Assembly: GCA_964019055.1 (NCBI GenBank)
Contig: OZ025215.1
Coordinates: forward strand, 13,098,520-13,162,519
Source: Anthopleura xanthogrammica
Lineage: Eukaryota > Cnidaria > Anthozoa > Actiniaria > Actiniidae
Direction of reading: 5' to 3'
DNA length: 64,000 nucleotides
Shown here: one piece after another, positions 41,092 to 51,877 of the stretch
Layout of the letters: the number at the start of each line of letters is the position of its first letter
How positions within the stretch are numbered: the first letter of the stretch is position 1
Program-made: the position numbers and the translations under genes
The notes under the pieces: model-generated
Told to the model about the DNA's origin: nothing
The model's database searches: none
What the model saw: the letters and a program-made list of their open reading frames with translations, nothing else

Positions 41092-44000
41092 ATGGCGCCG
41101 CCAAAAGAAGATGGGAAGAAAGAGAAGATTAAGTTTGCTGACCCTGTGACATCTGTCTCGAAATCTGATGAATTAAGGACTCACCTTCAAAAGATGTCTC
41201 TCAAGGGAGACACAGAAGAACCCATTCCTATCAGCTTTGAAGATATTTGCGCAGCGGCATTTCGTATTTGTAAAGGAGTTGCCAAAACTCCTTGTGAGGT
41301 ATGTCAAATGGTACTGAGCATAAATTATACACACAGTGAATAAGGCACGCAATCCGTAGGACGGCGCGAGCACACGTTGGTTCATCCATTATAGTTCTAG
41401 AAACGTCATTAGAACGTTTACCATGGCAACCAAGACTCGCGCATAAAAGACCTGCTCGCGCAGTCATATTCATGAAGACCGCATCTTTACTAAACTTTTG
41501 CAAAGTTCTTCGTCTCTGTCCGCTCTAGTTAACGCGCGCGGAATAAAGCACAGGCAGCCCAACCTGGACCAGGATCACAAGCGCTGGACGAAAGTCTTTT
41601 CCAACTTGCTTCCCGCCAATTTTAAAAAACGGGTCGCTGATATATGCTTGCGCTCTTGAGCAATGTGCATTAATTTAGCGCGCGCTATAGAAATACACGC
41701 CATCCTGCAAGAGGAACAAGTCAACCTCTCGCGACTTCGATGTTCACTATGTTATCTTTTTTTTTTACATTTGCTTCGCTCGTGACTCTGTGAGCCTGAG
41801 AGAGGTCGACATGGAGCAAGTCTACGTCTTTACTAAATCAAGAATAATAATAATAGAATAACCTGAATGCGCGTGCTGCTTTTAGTGTTCTTGTGTAACA
41901 TTTTATCTAAAAAGAGCCAGATTAAACTTCAAATTTCTTGACGTATAAATTCGAAACTCTTTCTAAAGACGATATTTCGTCATGTTTCTTTATTACAGAA
42001 AGCCAATATTTCAAACTCTGAAGTTGCAGATATGGACATTTTCTTCAAGAAAGAATATCTTCACCCTACAGGAAGGTAGGCAGTACGTTATCACATCAAA
42101 CCCACCCTTAGCCCACCAGTGCTATCCGTCTGGTTGGGGTTATCACATCAAATCCTACCTCCGCCCACCATTGCTATTCGTCTGGGTGGGCTGTCTCATC
42201 AAACCCGCCCTTAACCCACCATGCAGTGCTATTCGTCTGGGTGGGGCTATCACATCAAACCCGCCCTTAAAGGGGCACTTGGATGAAAACGCCCCATATT
42301 TTGAAAGTCCGAATAGTCCAAGTATTTAAGAATAATATGACTCAATCATGATTATGAAAACCAGATTGGCAAAACTTTTAGCCTGGGAGCCACTCGCAGT
42401 TGAGAAATTTTGGTTTAAAAACTAAAATAACAATAGGGTTGAGTAAATGACGTCATTTACTCACAATTTAGATGCTGAAAAATATATATAATTTTTATCG
42501 GCAAATTTTGACTGTGAAGAAAATATGTTGCTTGGCTACTATTGGGACCATATAGATAAGTTTAACCAAGTTTCAAGGCATTTCCAACTTTCATCGATTT
42601 TCATCCAAGTGCCCCTTTAACCCACCATGCAGTGCTATTCGTCTGGGTGGGACGCAGCAACATTTTATAAGTTGAAAGCTTAGTAACTGTCTTTTTACCT
42701 TTTTTAGTTTCAAAGAGCGCGGAGCCCTCAACACACTTCTTCTTCTAAGTGAGGTAAGCGTTTGTCAGTATAACTTGTTTATCAATAGTGCTTTGTGTCT
42801 AATGTCATCAATACTTTTGGATCCTTAGGAACAAAAGCGTCGAGGTGTGATCGCGGCATCGGCGGGTAACCACGCCCAAGCAATGGCATACCATGGCCGC
42901 GCCTTAGAGATACCAATAACAGTCGTCATGCCTGAGAATGCACCGATAGTCAAACAAACGATGTGTAGAACCTATGGAGCTAACGTGGTACTTCAGGGAC
43001 ACAACTTGCTCGAGGTCAGACATGATCGTTTACTGGGTCTAGCAAAATAAAAGGTTTTGCGTGAGGAAAGCGCGCGAAAAATGTTTTACGGCATCCACCA
43101 ATATAACTATCATATCGTAGGCAACTATAATTGCGCACTGCTTTGAAACATTTAGTTTGATGGGTGTTGCGTGTCGTTGTAAGTGAACTTAGTTGTGCGT
43201 TTTTACCGTCAAAATGGAGCAAACAAAGCGATGATAAGTTATTAGCTATTAGGATATTATTAACTGAATGCTTTTTTTTGATTAGTCTAAGGAATACGCC
43301 TTGTCTATGGCCCATGAAAAAGGCTTGTTGTACATCAATGGGTAAGTTATTACAGTTGAACCCGCATTGTGATATTCTTTTGTTTTAGGAATTATACAAG
43401 TGAGGCTATCGGGTCGATACGATGCTTGTTGTCTCATTTGCATCTCATTTGCATGCATCCATAATAACTGCTATTCAGGACTGGTACAAATCCAGACAAT
43501 ATCTCTAAGTGATAGTAAGTAATGCCTTTCTTTACAGATACGACCATCCACACATCATCAGCGGTCAGGGAACCATTGGTCTTGAGATCATCGATCAAGT
43601 TTACCCACTGGATGCAATTATTGTACCCGTGGGGGGAGGAGGGATGCTAGCAGGAATAGCAAAGGCTGTCAAGACTGTCTACCCTCATGTCAAAATCATT
43701 GTAAGTAAACACATTTTAAAAGTTGAACGGCATCGTTGATTTATGCGAGATTCAGTTAGAAATGTCAGTTGAAATGTATCTGCCATCCATTAGAAATTTA
43801 ACGACTACCTAATGATATTCTATCGAAAAAGGCTGTAGAATCTGAGCGCTGTCCCAGCTTCAAGGCAGCCAAGGAAGCAGGAAAACCCGTCAGAGTGGAT
43901 GCGCATCATTCAGAGACATTAGCTGATGGTAAGTACAACTGATACCTCCTCTCCCCTCCCCTCCTCTCCTCTCCTCTCCTCTCCTCTCCTCTCCTCTCCT

Positions 44001-47000
44001 CTCCTCTCCTCACTAATTTAATTAGAAATGAAATTTCCACAACTAACAAAATAAATCAAGAAAAAGAATATATTTGCTCGCTAATGACGTCGAAGAACAA
44101 CAACGTTATATACTATTTTACCAAATATATCTTAAAATGTATGGAACTAAGACAATCGAAATGTTAATAATCAAAATTATCAAATTATTCAATATACCAT
44201 AATTAACTTCAATAATACCTTGATTTGTAAATTATATGAATATATATATATATACCCATATCTTATTGATTTCTAAAAGCCATTTTAAAATAATTTTATA
44301 TTAAGTTACTGTTACATGCTTTAGCAATACCTGTAATCAGCAAGGTCATGCCAATAAAGTACATTCTAACCTAACCTAACCTCTCCTCTCCTCTCCTCTC
44401 CTCTCCTCTCCTCTCCTCTCCTCTCCTCTCTATACCAAATGGTTCAAAACTTACTAGTCTATTATACGCGGATGATCTAGTTCTTATATCGAAATCAAAA
44501 ATTGGTCTACAAAACAGCATTAATTATGTAAACGACTTTTACACAAAATGGCAAATGACAGTTAATGAGAAAAAATCAAAAGTCATGATCTTTTGCAAAA
44601 GAGAGACTGATAAAATAAAACAGTCATCATTCACACTAAATAATAAACCCCTTGAAATTGTGAAAGAACTTACTTATCTTGGGGTTAAATTAAGCTCAAC
44701 TGGAAACTTTTCTGCCCACCTGAAACAATCCAGAGAAAAAGCACTTCATGCTTTCTATAAGATTAGTCGTAACATTGATCTTCAAAAATTAAGGCCGCAA
44801 CAGGCAAATAGGATATTTGATTCACTTATAACGCCTATACTCACTTATGCCAGTGAAATTTGGGGAGTTTACCAAAATAGCAATCTCGAAAAATGGGAAA
44901 AATCACCAACTGAAAAGGCTCATTTACGTTTTTGCAAATACTATCTTGGTGTCAATAACAAAGCGTCAAATATCGCCTGTAGAGGTGAACTCGGAAGATT
45001 TCCTTTGAAATTAGTTATAGACAGATTAACTTTAAAATATCTTAATCATCTACATTCTTTACCAGAAAATGCAATAGCAAAGCAAGCCTTGATAATTTCG
45101 AAATCTTTATATACTCAACAAAAAACTTGCTATCACTCAAATTTACTACTTACACTGAACTTTTATAACATAAAAGACGCAAACATTTTTAAGAGACCAA
45201 CTCCAAAACCAACTTTATCAGAATACTACAATAAGATGAAGCAGAATTATGTTATATTTTGGGAAACTCTTCTCAATAATTCGATAAAACTTTCTTTCTA
45301 CAATTCATTTAAGAAAGACTATGAAATTGAAAAATACTTAGATGTGATTCGTGATTTTGATCAAAGAAGGCAGTTCACTAAATTAAGAATAAGTAACCAT
45401 AAACTACATGTTCCCACAGATCAAACGCAGTAGTTCCGACCTGAGGTACACACAGACCTGCAATTGAAGCAAAAAATTCAAGATAGACTTTCTTAAATTC
45501 CCTCCTGTACCCAGGCGAGAGACTCAACTGCCTGTGAAGTGAGGAGAGGAGAGGAGAGGAGAGGAGAGGAATAAGTAACCACAAACTCGCTATAGAAGCA
45601 GGGCGTTATCATAAACTACATATTCCCACAGATCAACGTCTCTGCACACTATGTAATAAAAACGAAATAGAAAATGAGTTACACATGATTTTAAACTGTC
45701 ACCTTTATAATAACCTAAGAAATGTTTTCTCTAATTTAATTAAAAATGAAATTTCCACAACTAACAAAATAAATCAAGAAAAAGAATATATTTGCTCGCT
45801 AATGACGTCGAAGAACAACAACGTTATATACTATTTTACCAAATATATCTTAAAATGTATGGAACTAAGACAATCGAAATGTTAATAATCAAAATTATCA
45901 AATTATTCAATATACCATAATTAACTTCAATAATACCTTGATTTGTAAATTATATGAATATATATATATACCCATATCTTATTGATTTGTAAAAGCCATT
46001 GTAAAATAATTTTATATTAAGTTACTGTTACATGCTTTAGCAATACCTGTAATCAGCAAGGTCATGCCAATAAAGTACATTCTAACCTAACCTAACCTCT
46101 CCTCTCCTCACTTCACAGGCAGTTGAGTCTCTCGCCTGGGTACAGGAGGGAATTTAAGAAAGTCTATCTTGAATTTTTTGCTTCAATTGCAGGTCTGTGT
46201 GTACCTCAGGTCGGAACTACTGCGTTTGCCAACTCGAAAGATCTCGTGGATAAGGTTATCACTGTAAGGTAAACATTAAATGGTTACTAAGCAACGGCTC
46301 AGTAGTAACATGCACGCTAGCAAGCTTTTTCGAGGGCCTTTTTGACATTTATTTCGAACTAGAATATTAATTAAATGTAACCTGGGCAAAAGATTCATCA
46401 ACAGAATATTAGCGAAAAGCTGTCGTTGTGGGCTTCCTGTGGTGAACAATTGACGCCATCAAGTCATTTTTACAACAAATGTTCTAATAAAATACCATTT
46501 TCCCCCCGTTTCTTTCTAAGTGAGGATTACATAGGTCTTGCTATTCTTTACCTAATGGAGATGGAAAAAGCTGTCATTGAAGGAGCTGGAGCAACAGGCC
46601 TGGCAGCCGTTCTCTCTGGTCAACTACCAGAACTTAGTGGTAAAAGGTATACATGTAAAAAAAAAATTTTATTTAAACCAATAGAAAACTATATTTCTTT
46701 TGGAACGGTTAGAAAAAGAAGTTGTTGAATTTATGCTACTTAATTACTATCAAGATTTAAAAAATTAAGCCTTCGGAGAGACTCGAACTCTCGACCCCTG
46801 GTTTACTAGACCAGTGCTCTAACCACTGAGCTACGAAGGCTGGCGTTGTTCTGCATGGTTTTATAATAGTAATCATCTTTTTGTTATTATATGCGCCGTT
46901 GGAACTGCTTTATTTTCCCGATCTTTGGGTAAAAGTGTACGTAATATGTTCAATTGTCACTAAAAATATAAATATAATCTTACGCTTAAATATATTTCAT

Positions 47001-48067
47001 ATTCATGGTCAATTACACGACATTTAATTCTACCGCTAGGTGCCGGTTTGGTAGCGAAACGTATGAGCTTATTTTAATTAAATGGTAAATTATCTAATGC
47101 TTTTTCTAATTTATTTTTTATACAATAAAGTTTATATCTTTAATTTCACTGTCAAATTTCAAAGTTTAAAGTTTTCGAGTAGCGATTGACTAAAACATTT
47201 TCGCGTGACTATCATTACTAATGTTTGCGTGACACTACGATTGACAATAATGCATTTAAAATACCACTACTGTTTTTGTAGGGTTGTAATACCGTTATGT
47301 GGAGGCAACATCGATCCTGCTGTAGTTGGTAGATGTATAGACAGGGGATTAGCTACAGATGGTAGGCTGGTACGGTTTATTGTGACGGTCAGTGATCGAC
47401 CTGGTGGTATTGATAGACTTGTCAATGCTTTAGCTTCTTCTGGGGCGAGGTACGTGAAGAAATGCACTATTACACTTTCCCAAATTAATAAATCTCTAAA
47501 CTAAATAATGAGAAAGATTATGGAAAAGAAGACAAAAGGGAAAAGTAATAGAAAGGAAACCCAAAAACAAAACAAAAGAAGAAGAAAGAGATATGGAAAT
47601 GGAAGAAGACAAAGAAAAATGGCAAGAAATTGGAAGAGAAAAAAAATGACATGCACTCTTTTTTTCATTGTTATTTTCTATATTCATTATGTTTTATGTT
47701 TTATTTTTAGTATTAAAGACATGTTTCATGAGAGAGCTTGGTTGAAAAGTAGTGCCTTCAAAGTACAGGTAATATGTGGGTCAATATACCCTCACCCCCT
47801 CCTCCCCAAGACACAGTTTTCTAATATGTGCACGCTATGATACATGCTTATTTATTTAGAGGATTTATGATCATTCATTTTATATATACCTGTACTTATC
47901 ACTATATACTGTTAAATTTCTAGTGCAAAGTTGTAGCTGAAGTCAGAGACAGAGATCATGCAAGCATGTTGAAGACTCTGTTAGAGAAGATGTATGATGA
48001 TGTCCACTGGAATACAGACCATGCTTCAGCATACACTAATGACCCACCATACGACCATACACTGTAA
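41092..48067 (+). CDS. L-threonine/serine dehydratase with ACT domain, 12 exons, 467 aa
   Basis: Exons: 41092-41298, 41999-42075, 42708-42753, 42829-43014, 43286-43341, 43538-43700, 43832-43928, 46193-46268, 46521-46646, 47282-47449, 47711-47768, 47924-48067; the frame closes at TAA. Known: fold-type II PLP enzymes of this group deaminate threonine or serine to 2-oxo acid and ammonia; the closest relatives include serine racemase. Seen: YLHPTGSFKERGA with the PLP lysine (spanning exons 2-3), ASAGNHAQA, the phosphate-binding glycine loop VPVGGGGMLAG, and EGAGATGLAA. A C-terminal ACT-like region (RFIVTVSDRPGGIDRLVNAL) argues for a TdcB/IlvA-like dehydratase over serine racemase, which lacks it. 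An N-terminal 60-residue basic/acidic extension has no organelle signal I trust. A tRNA, LINE pieces and a MITE sit in its introns. Confidence 0.9.
42089..42650. repeat. Minisatellite of about 52-57 bp units, split by a MITE
   Basis: Units with CACATCAAACCCGCCCTTAA, CCCACCATGCAGTGCTATTC and GTCTGGGTGGG repeat about 3.5 times. The last unit is interrupted at its TTAA by the 346-bp element 42271-42616 and resumes after it. Confidence 0.85.
42271..42616. mobile_element. MITE with TTAA target duplication
   Basis: Ends AGGGGCACTTGGATGAAAA and its near-perfect reverse complement, flanked on both sides by TTAA (42267-42270, 42617-42620). The neighbouring minisatellite units show the empty site CCCTTAACCCACC, so the boundaries are unambiguous. 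A TTAA duplication is characteristic of piggyBac-like transposition; the internal sequence has no transposase. Confidence 0.88.
44019..44390 (+). repeat. LINE 3'-end fragment
   Basis: Starts CTAATTTAATTAGAAATGAA and runs to AATAAAGTACATTCTAACCT. It matches 45733-46098 almost base for base, including ATCAGCAAGGTCATGCC. It is bounded on both sides by (CTCTC)n. Same orientation as the host gene. Confidence 0.85.
44430..45424 (+). mobile_element. 5'-truncated non-LTR retrotransposon (LINE), RT C-terminal part
   Basis: From about 44440 the frame reads LLYADDLVLISKSK (the catalytic YADD box of reverse transcriptase), then WQMTVNEKKSKVMIFCKR, ELTYLGVKLSSTGNF, PILTYASEIWG and onward to KLRISNHKLHVPTDQ. 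This is the palm end, thumb and C-terminal region of a Jockey/CR1/L2-like element. Everything 5' of the YADD box is missing; the sequence begins directly at a (CTCTC)n tract, and after 45422 it passes into an inverted piece of the host gene. Confidence 0.88.
45422..45552 (-). pseudogene. Inverted copy of threonine dehydratase exon 8 start and its upstream intron
   Basis: CAAACGCAGTAGTTCCGACC.. CACACAGACCTGCAATTGAA.. CTGTGAAGTGAGGAGAGG is the reverse complement of 46098-46228. On the minus strand it encodes GLCVPQVGTTAF, the same residues as exon 8, and includes the acceptor. Being antisense, it cannot join the mRNA. Confidence 0.92.
45568..46100 (+). mobile_element. LINE 3'-terminal piece with C-terminal zinc-like motif
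   Basis: From 45570 the sequence resumes at AATAAGTAACCACAAACTC and encodes RLCTLCNKNEIENELHMILNC (a CxxC...H...C motif common near LINE ends) through ELRQSKC and a stop. An untranslated end with AATAAAG and a CTAACCTAACCT tail follows, abutting (CTCTC)n. Confidence 0.85.
46768..46840 (-). tRNA. tRNA-Thr, anticodon AGT
   Basis: Minus strand: GCCTTCG acceptor arm (7/7 paired with CGAAGGC), D arm GCTC AGTGGTTA GAGC, anticodon arm CTGGT-CTAGTAA-ACCAG with AGT at the middle of the loop, five-base variable GGGTC, T arm GAGAG-TTCGAGT-CTCTC, discriminator T. The internal A box TAGCTCAGTGG is canonical. A run of T's (46757-46762 read on minus) gives a pol III stop. No intron. It lies antisense in the intron between exons 9 and 10 of threonine dehydratase. 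Confidence 0.95.
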
Positions 48068-48347
48068 ATACATGAACACAGCCTTACATACTAATGCCAC
48101 ACTCACATTTAATGGATGACAACCTAAACTGTCAACAACTCTATGATATTGATCATGTTATAGAGTAACTACAACCCACCAGACAGCCCTACATAAAGTA
48201 CAGATATACTGGTCATCATTATACAGTCTGACTATTCTACATGACTACAACAAAACTACCTTAATTGCAGTAATATGCAGTAATATGTAGTCTGGAAATC
48301 AAATCTTGGAGTCTTTACATCAATGAAAGATGCTACTGAACAATGAC

Positions 48348-48356
48348 TTTATTAAA
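48348..48356. terminator. Overlapping poly(A) signals of two convergent genes
   Basis: TTTATTAAA holds ATTAAA on the plus strand (48351-48356, 284 nt after the threonine dehydratase stop) and AATAAA on the minus strand (48353-48348, 317 nt after the UBE2U stop). The 602-bp gap between the two stop codons shows no other clear gene-specific signal. Confidence 0.5.
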
Positions 48357-48669
48357 AGTATTTCAACATCATATATCTACAGTATTAAACCCTATGTACA
48401 ATATATTTCAAAATATGAACAAAGGTATAAAAGCCTCTATCCATCCATAGTTAGAGCTATGACCCATTATGTGCATGGCTTCCTGAATCTTGGATGTCAG
48501 TGACCTGACCATGTGACTGGACCTCATGACTTTATGTGCTAAAAATGCTATGTGCATTATTGCCATGGTAACCTGTCATGTAACAGGCCCTCATCTATTT
48601 GATTACAAGATATTTTGTCCCATAACAATGTATATTGTTGCCTTCTGATCACTTATAATCATGTAAGTC

Positions 48670-50714
48670 CTACATATCATTGTCAAGGTTACTAGACCAG
48701 TTCAATAAGTCTTGTACTTCCTGTTCTGAGGGTTCAAGCTCTTTTGATATTGATGCTGATAATGATGCAGATGAAGGAGCAACAGACTGAGAAGATTTAT
48801 CTTGACCTGTTTGAAGATTGATAAAATTGGTATATATAAGGTTAAAAAGCCTGACATACATCTTGATGGAGGGAGGGAGTGGGGTGGGGTAGGGTGTGTG
48901 CAAAGAGTAAACAGTGAATGTAACAGTAAAGGTTAGCAAGAACTTTTGTTCAAGAAAAAAATAAGACAATAAAATAAAGTCTGGAAAGTCATGTGGTACA
49001 ATAAGACAAGCATATTAAAGTGCTGTACCTTGGGGTTTTGGGAGATAAATTTGCTTGAGCATATTGATTCTAGTAGCCTTCAACTCCTCCAAATCCTTTG
49101 GTTTTTCAGTGCTTTTATCAAATTTTCCATACATGAGTGAATTATGCTCAGCTATTTGTTTCTTTATTTCCTCCTGTAATTCGTCTTGTTCCATCCCAAA
49201 GTGAGCTGCTTGTAGTTTTGAATCAGATCTCAAGATATCATTCAGAGGGTTTTTCGAGGTTGGCGCTGGTCTTGTAGTTGCTATACCACTCCACAGAGAA
49301 TGGTAGTCATCAAATGATATCTTAGCAATCTGAACTAGTCGTTTATTGCTTTGCTCTGTGTTTTCAGCCTGAGCTTCTGGTTTCTCAGGTTTTGTCACTT
49401 CAAGTTCTTCCTCTAAATGTGGCTTTAAACCAGCTGAAACAATTAATATAACAGTCATATAACATCAAGCACATCAGAATCAACTAAAATGTAGGAGAAC
49501 TACGGTAATTTCTGAATCTTATTTGCTTAATCATATCAACATAGGCCACTGGTGAGGAACACATTTTTTGTTTTCTTTTTTAATAACTTGAACCACTGAC
49601 ATATCATATTATATTGGTCTTGTACATAATCAAAGATACTACCCTACTGGTGTCACATCTAGGTAATATAGCCTGCCAAACCTACCATCAACTCTTTTAC
49701 TCGCCATAACATTGTCCAGTATCATCTGCTTGTAAGCACCAGGAGCATTGTGACACATTTTAGCAGCTTCTACATTCACAACATTATCCAGGACTGGGTT
49801 TGACAACATCATTTGTATGCTTAGCAGCATGTAGTTAATAGAGTAATACTCCTTCCAGTCTTCTTGAATATCCAGGAAATCTATACATGGGATTCCAGAC
49901 ACTGGATCAACTGAAGATTATAATAATGCATAATTGTATTTATCAATATATATGTATTCATCAATAGCTAGTGATAATAATTAACCATGCTACAAACCAA
50001 GTTCAAATGTTTTATAATCCAGAACCAAACTAAAATGAAAATAAAAATTCCCTTTTAACATCATGCCTTCTTTACTATCCCTATAAACCCCATACACATG
50101 GCGTCAAAGCACCTCAATTTGGAGGGCATAACAAAAGAATTTCAATCTCTTGAGAAATGGAACCTATTGTTTTGTCCTCCAAATTGAGCTGTATTCTGAC
50201 GTGCTACAAGGGGTCTGTATATCTAATGCACTGGGCATAGTTGGGAATGCAAGTTCAAGTAGGTCAACCTTACTCACCATTTGGATGGAAAGGCACAGTG
50301 TGGAAATATACCTTGGGTGGAATACAGTTGTAGTTTTCATTAAACTGTAAATAGATCTTGAATATTCCCCCTGAAAGTCAAAACAAGTATTCACGTACAC
50401 ATTAAAACATAGACTGAAAAGAGTCACACTGCAAGGTAGATAGTTGTTATGCCAACACCTACCTTCCCATAGGGTATCTTTTGGTCCTTTAACAGTCGCT
50501 TCCCATGTAAACCAGTCATCTTCATTCAGAGGCTGTGCTGTTATTCCCTGATACATGAATAGTTCAATCAGTACTCAAAATCTGATAATACTCGTTTAAT
50601 AGATTGTTATTAGAATAATTACTCCAAGATTCGGTATTGTTTACTTACCCATACTGGATCTTTCTTCATTTTAAACTGTTCCTTTTCGAGAAGCAAACGA
50701 GCCCTGGACTGCAT
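48670..50714 (-). CDS. UBE2U: Ubiquitin-conjugating enzyme E2 U-like, 6 exons, 336 aa
   Basis: Minus-strand exons: 50714-50649, 50547-50463, 50370-50278, 49910-49686, 49433-49029, 48806-48670; all GT-AG, frame closed. Known: E2 enzymes carry ubiquitin as a thioester on a cysteine; UBE2U is a little-studied E2 with a long C-terminal tail, best known from male germ line. Seen: MQSRARLLLEKEQF start, ITAQPLNEDDWFTWEATVKG, the beta sheet IYLQFNENYNCIPPKVYF, HTVPFHPNVDP and the active-site SGIPCIDFLD; the usual HPN is present. The tail holds ISFDDYHSLWSGIATT and ends EQEVQDLLNWSSNLDNDM, which parallels the human UBE2U end. A minor point is the Asn/Glu-rich loop after the cysteine (DIQEDWKEYY), as in UBE2U. 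Confidence 0.9.
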
Positions 50715-51877
50715 GTTTTCACTGCTTGTAATAGCAAAGAAAAACTTCCAAGTCTTTTCTTGGGACGACAAGTTACAAGATAAGAGTTACATTTCATTTT
50801 TGTCGGTAAGCTTATATAGTTTTAAATGTTGCTAGATTTCACGCGTGTGAGTGAATGGAAATACAATAACTTTTCAAAACCAACTACGCCTCGTAGGAGA
50901 AGAAAACATTGATAAAAACTGTAAGTTGAGTTGAGAACTGCATTACAACAAAACTAAGTTTATGTAGGCTTATTGAGCCCATTTTCTACAGTTTTCTCTC
51001 TGATTCAAATGATTAAAACTTGCAGCTTGCGATAGAAATGTCTGTCTTAATCTTCAATGTCTTAATTTCTTTCATACCTTTTTATTAACGGACGTTTTCT
51101 CCAAAGAAATCATGGAATAAAGACAAGATATCCTTCTTGGTCGTCCGCCATCTTGGATGGTAACAAGTATGGTTGCTAAGCAATCACGCAGTCCCTCTCT
51201 GATCTGTATACCACAGGAATTCCAAGAGTATCATTATATTAACAGATGGTTACACTAACAGGATGACAGGATGTAACTGAAATATTCCACAAAGCCCTGA
51301 AATATTAAGAAAAAACATCTTTCACTAATTGATAACAGGCGCTTGGGGTCTTTTCTATTTTTCAGTTTCTTTTTTTAGCATTGTGGTGAGGATGTGTGCG
51401 TTGGTCTTCTGTCCGGGCCAGCAAGCTACATTAAAACCCACATCACTCAGATCTCAGGCTAAAAATCTTTTCTCCAATAAACATCAAAGATAATCCGAGA
51501 TTATACGATGACGTCTAGTTAGAATGGCATGTGCTGTAACCTTGTCTAGCTTATGCAAATTCAAAGTATTTTCTAATAAGGAAGAAATCCTAAAGTCAAT
51601 AAACTCTCTTCTGCATCAATTGTGATGTTACGCATTATTTGATCATGGTATCCTCTCCTCCAATCAGCATCCCTTTCTTATTTACACAATTTTGACGCTC
51701 ATGAATTCATATTCAGTGTATTCTCAATCCCTAGAAACAACACATAACAACTGCACAGTTTATAAACTCAACAGTTTCTTCGTTGCCAGACTTCACCACT
51801 GCACCAAGCCGACTTAGTTAACTATAAAAGTTTTTTTCTTTTTTCTTATGGTTGTAAAATTCTCCCAAGAACAGGCA
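50650..51877. promoter_or_regulatory. Divergent 5' region of UBE2U and RSPH1
   Basis: Head-to-head starts are 1.16 kb apart (50714 and 51878). On the minus strand a likely non-coding first exon of UBE2U begins near 51165 with CCAAGATGGCGGAC, a YY1-type element that also opens a 13-codon upstream frame, and ends at a donor AAAAAG|GTATGA (about 51080). The acceptor CTATTACAAG lies just before the coding ATG. No clear TATA on either side. Inferred from motifs. Confidence 0.4.

Noticed and set aside
41092..48067. Serine racemase as the identity of the PLP enzyme
   Set aside because: The core motifs fit both, but the C-terminal ACT-like region (RFIVTVSDRPGG) is a feature of threonine dehydratases and is absent from serine racemase; activity still needs testing.
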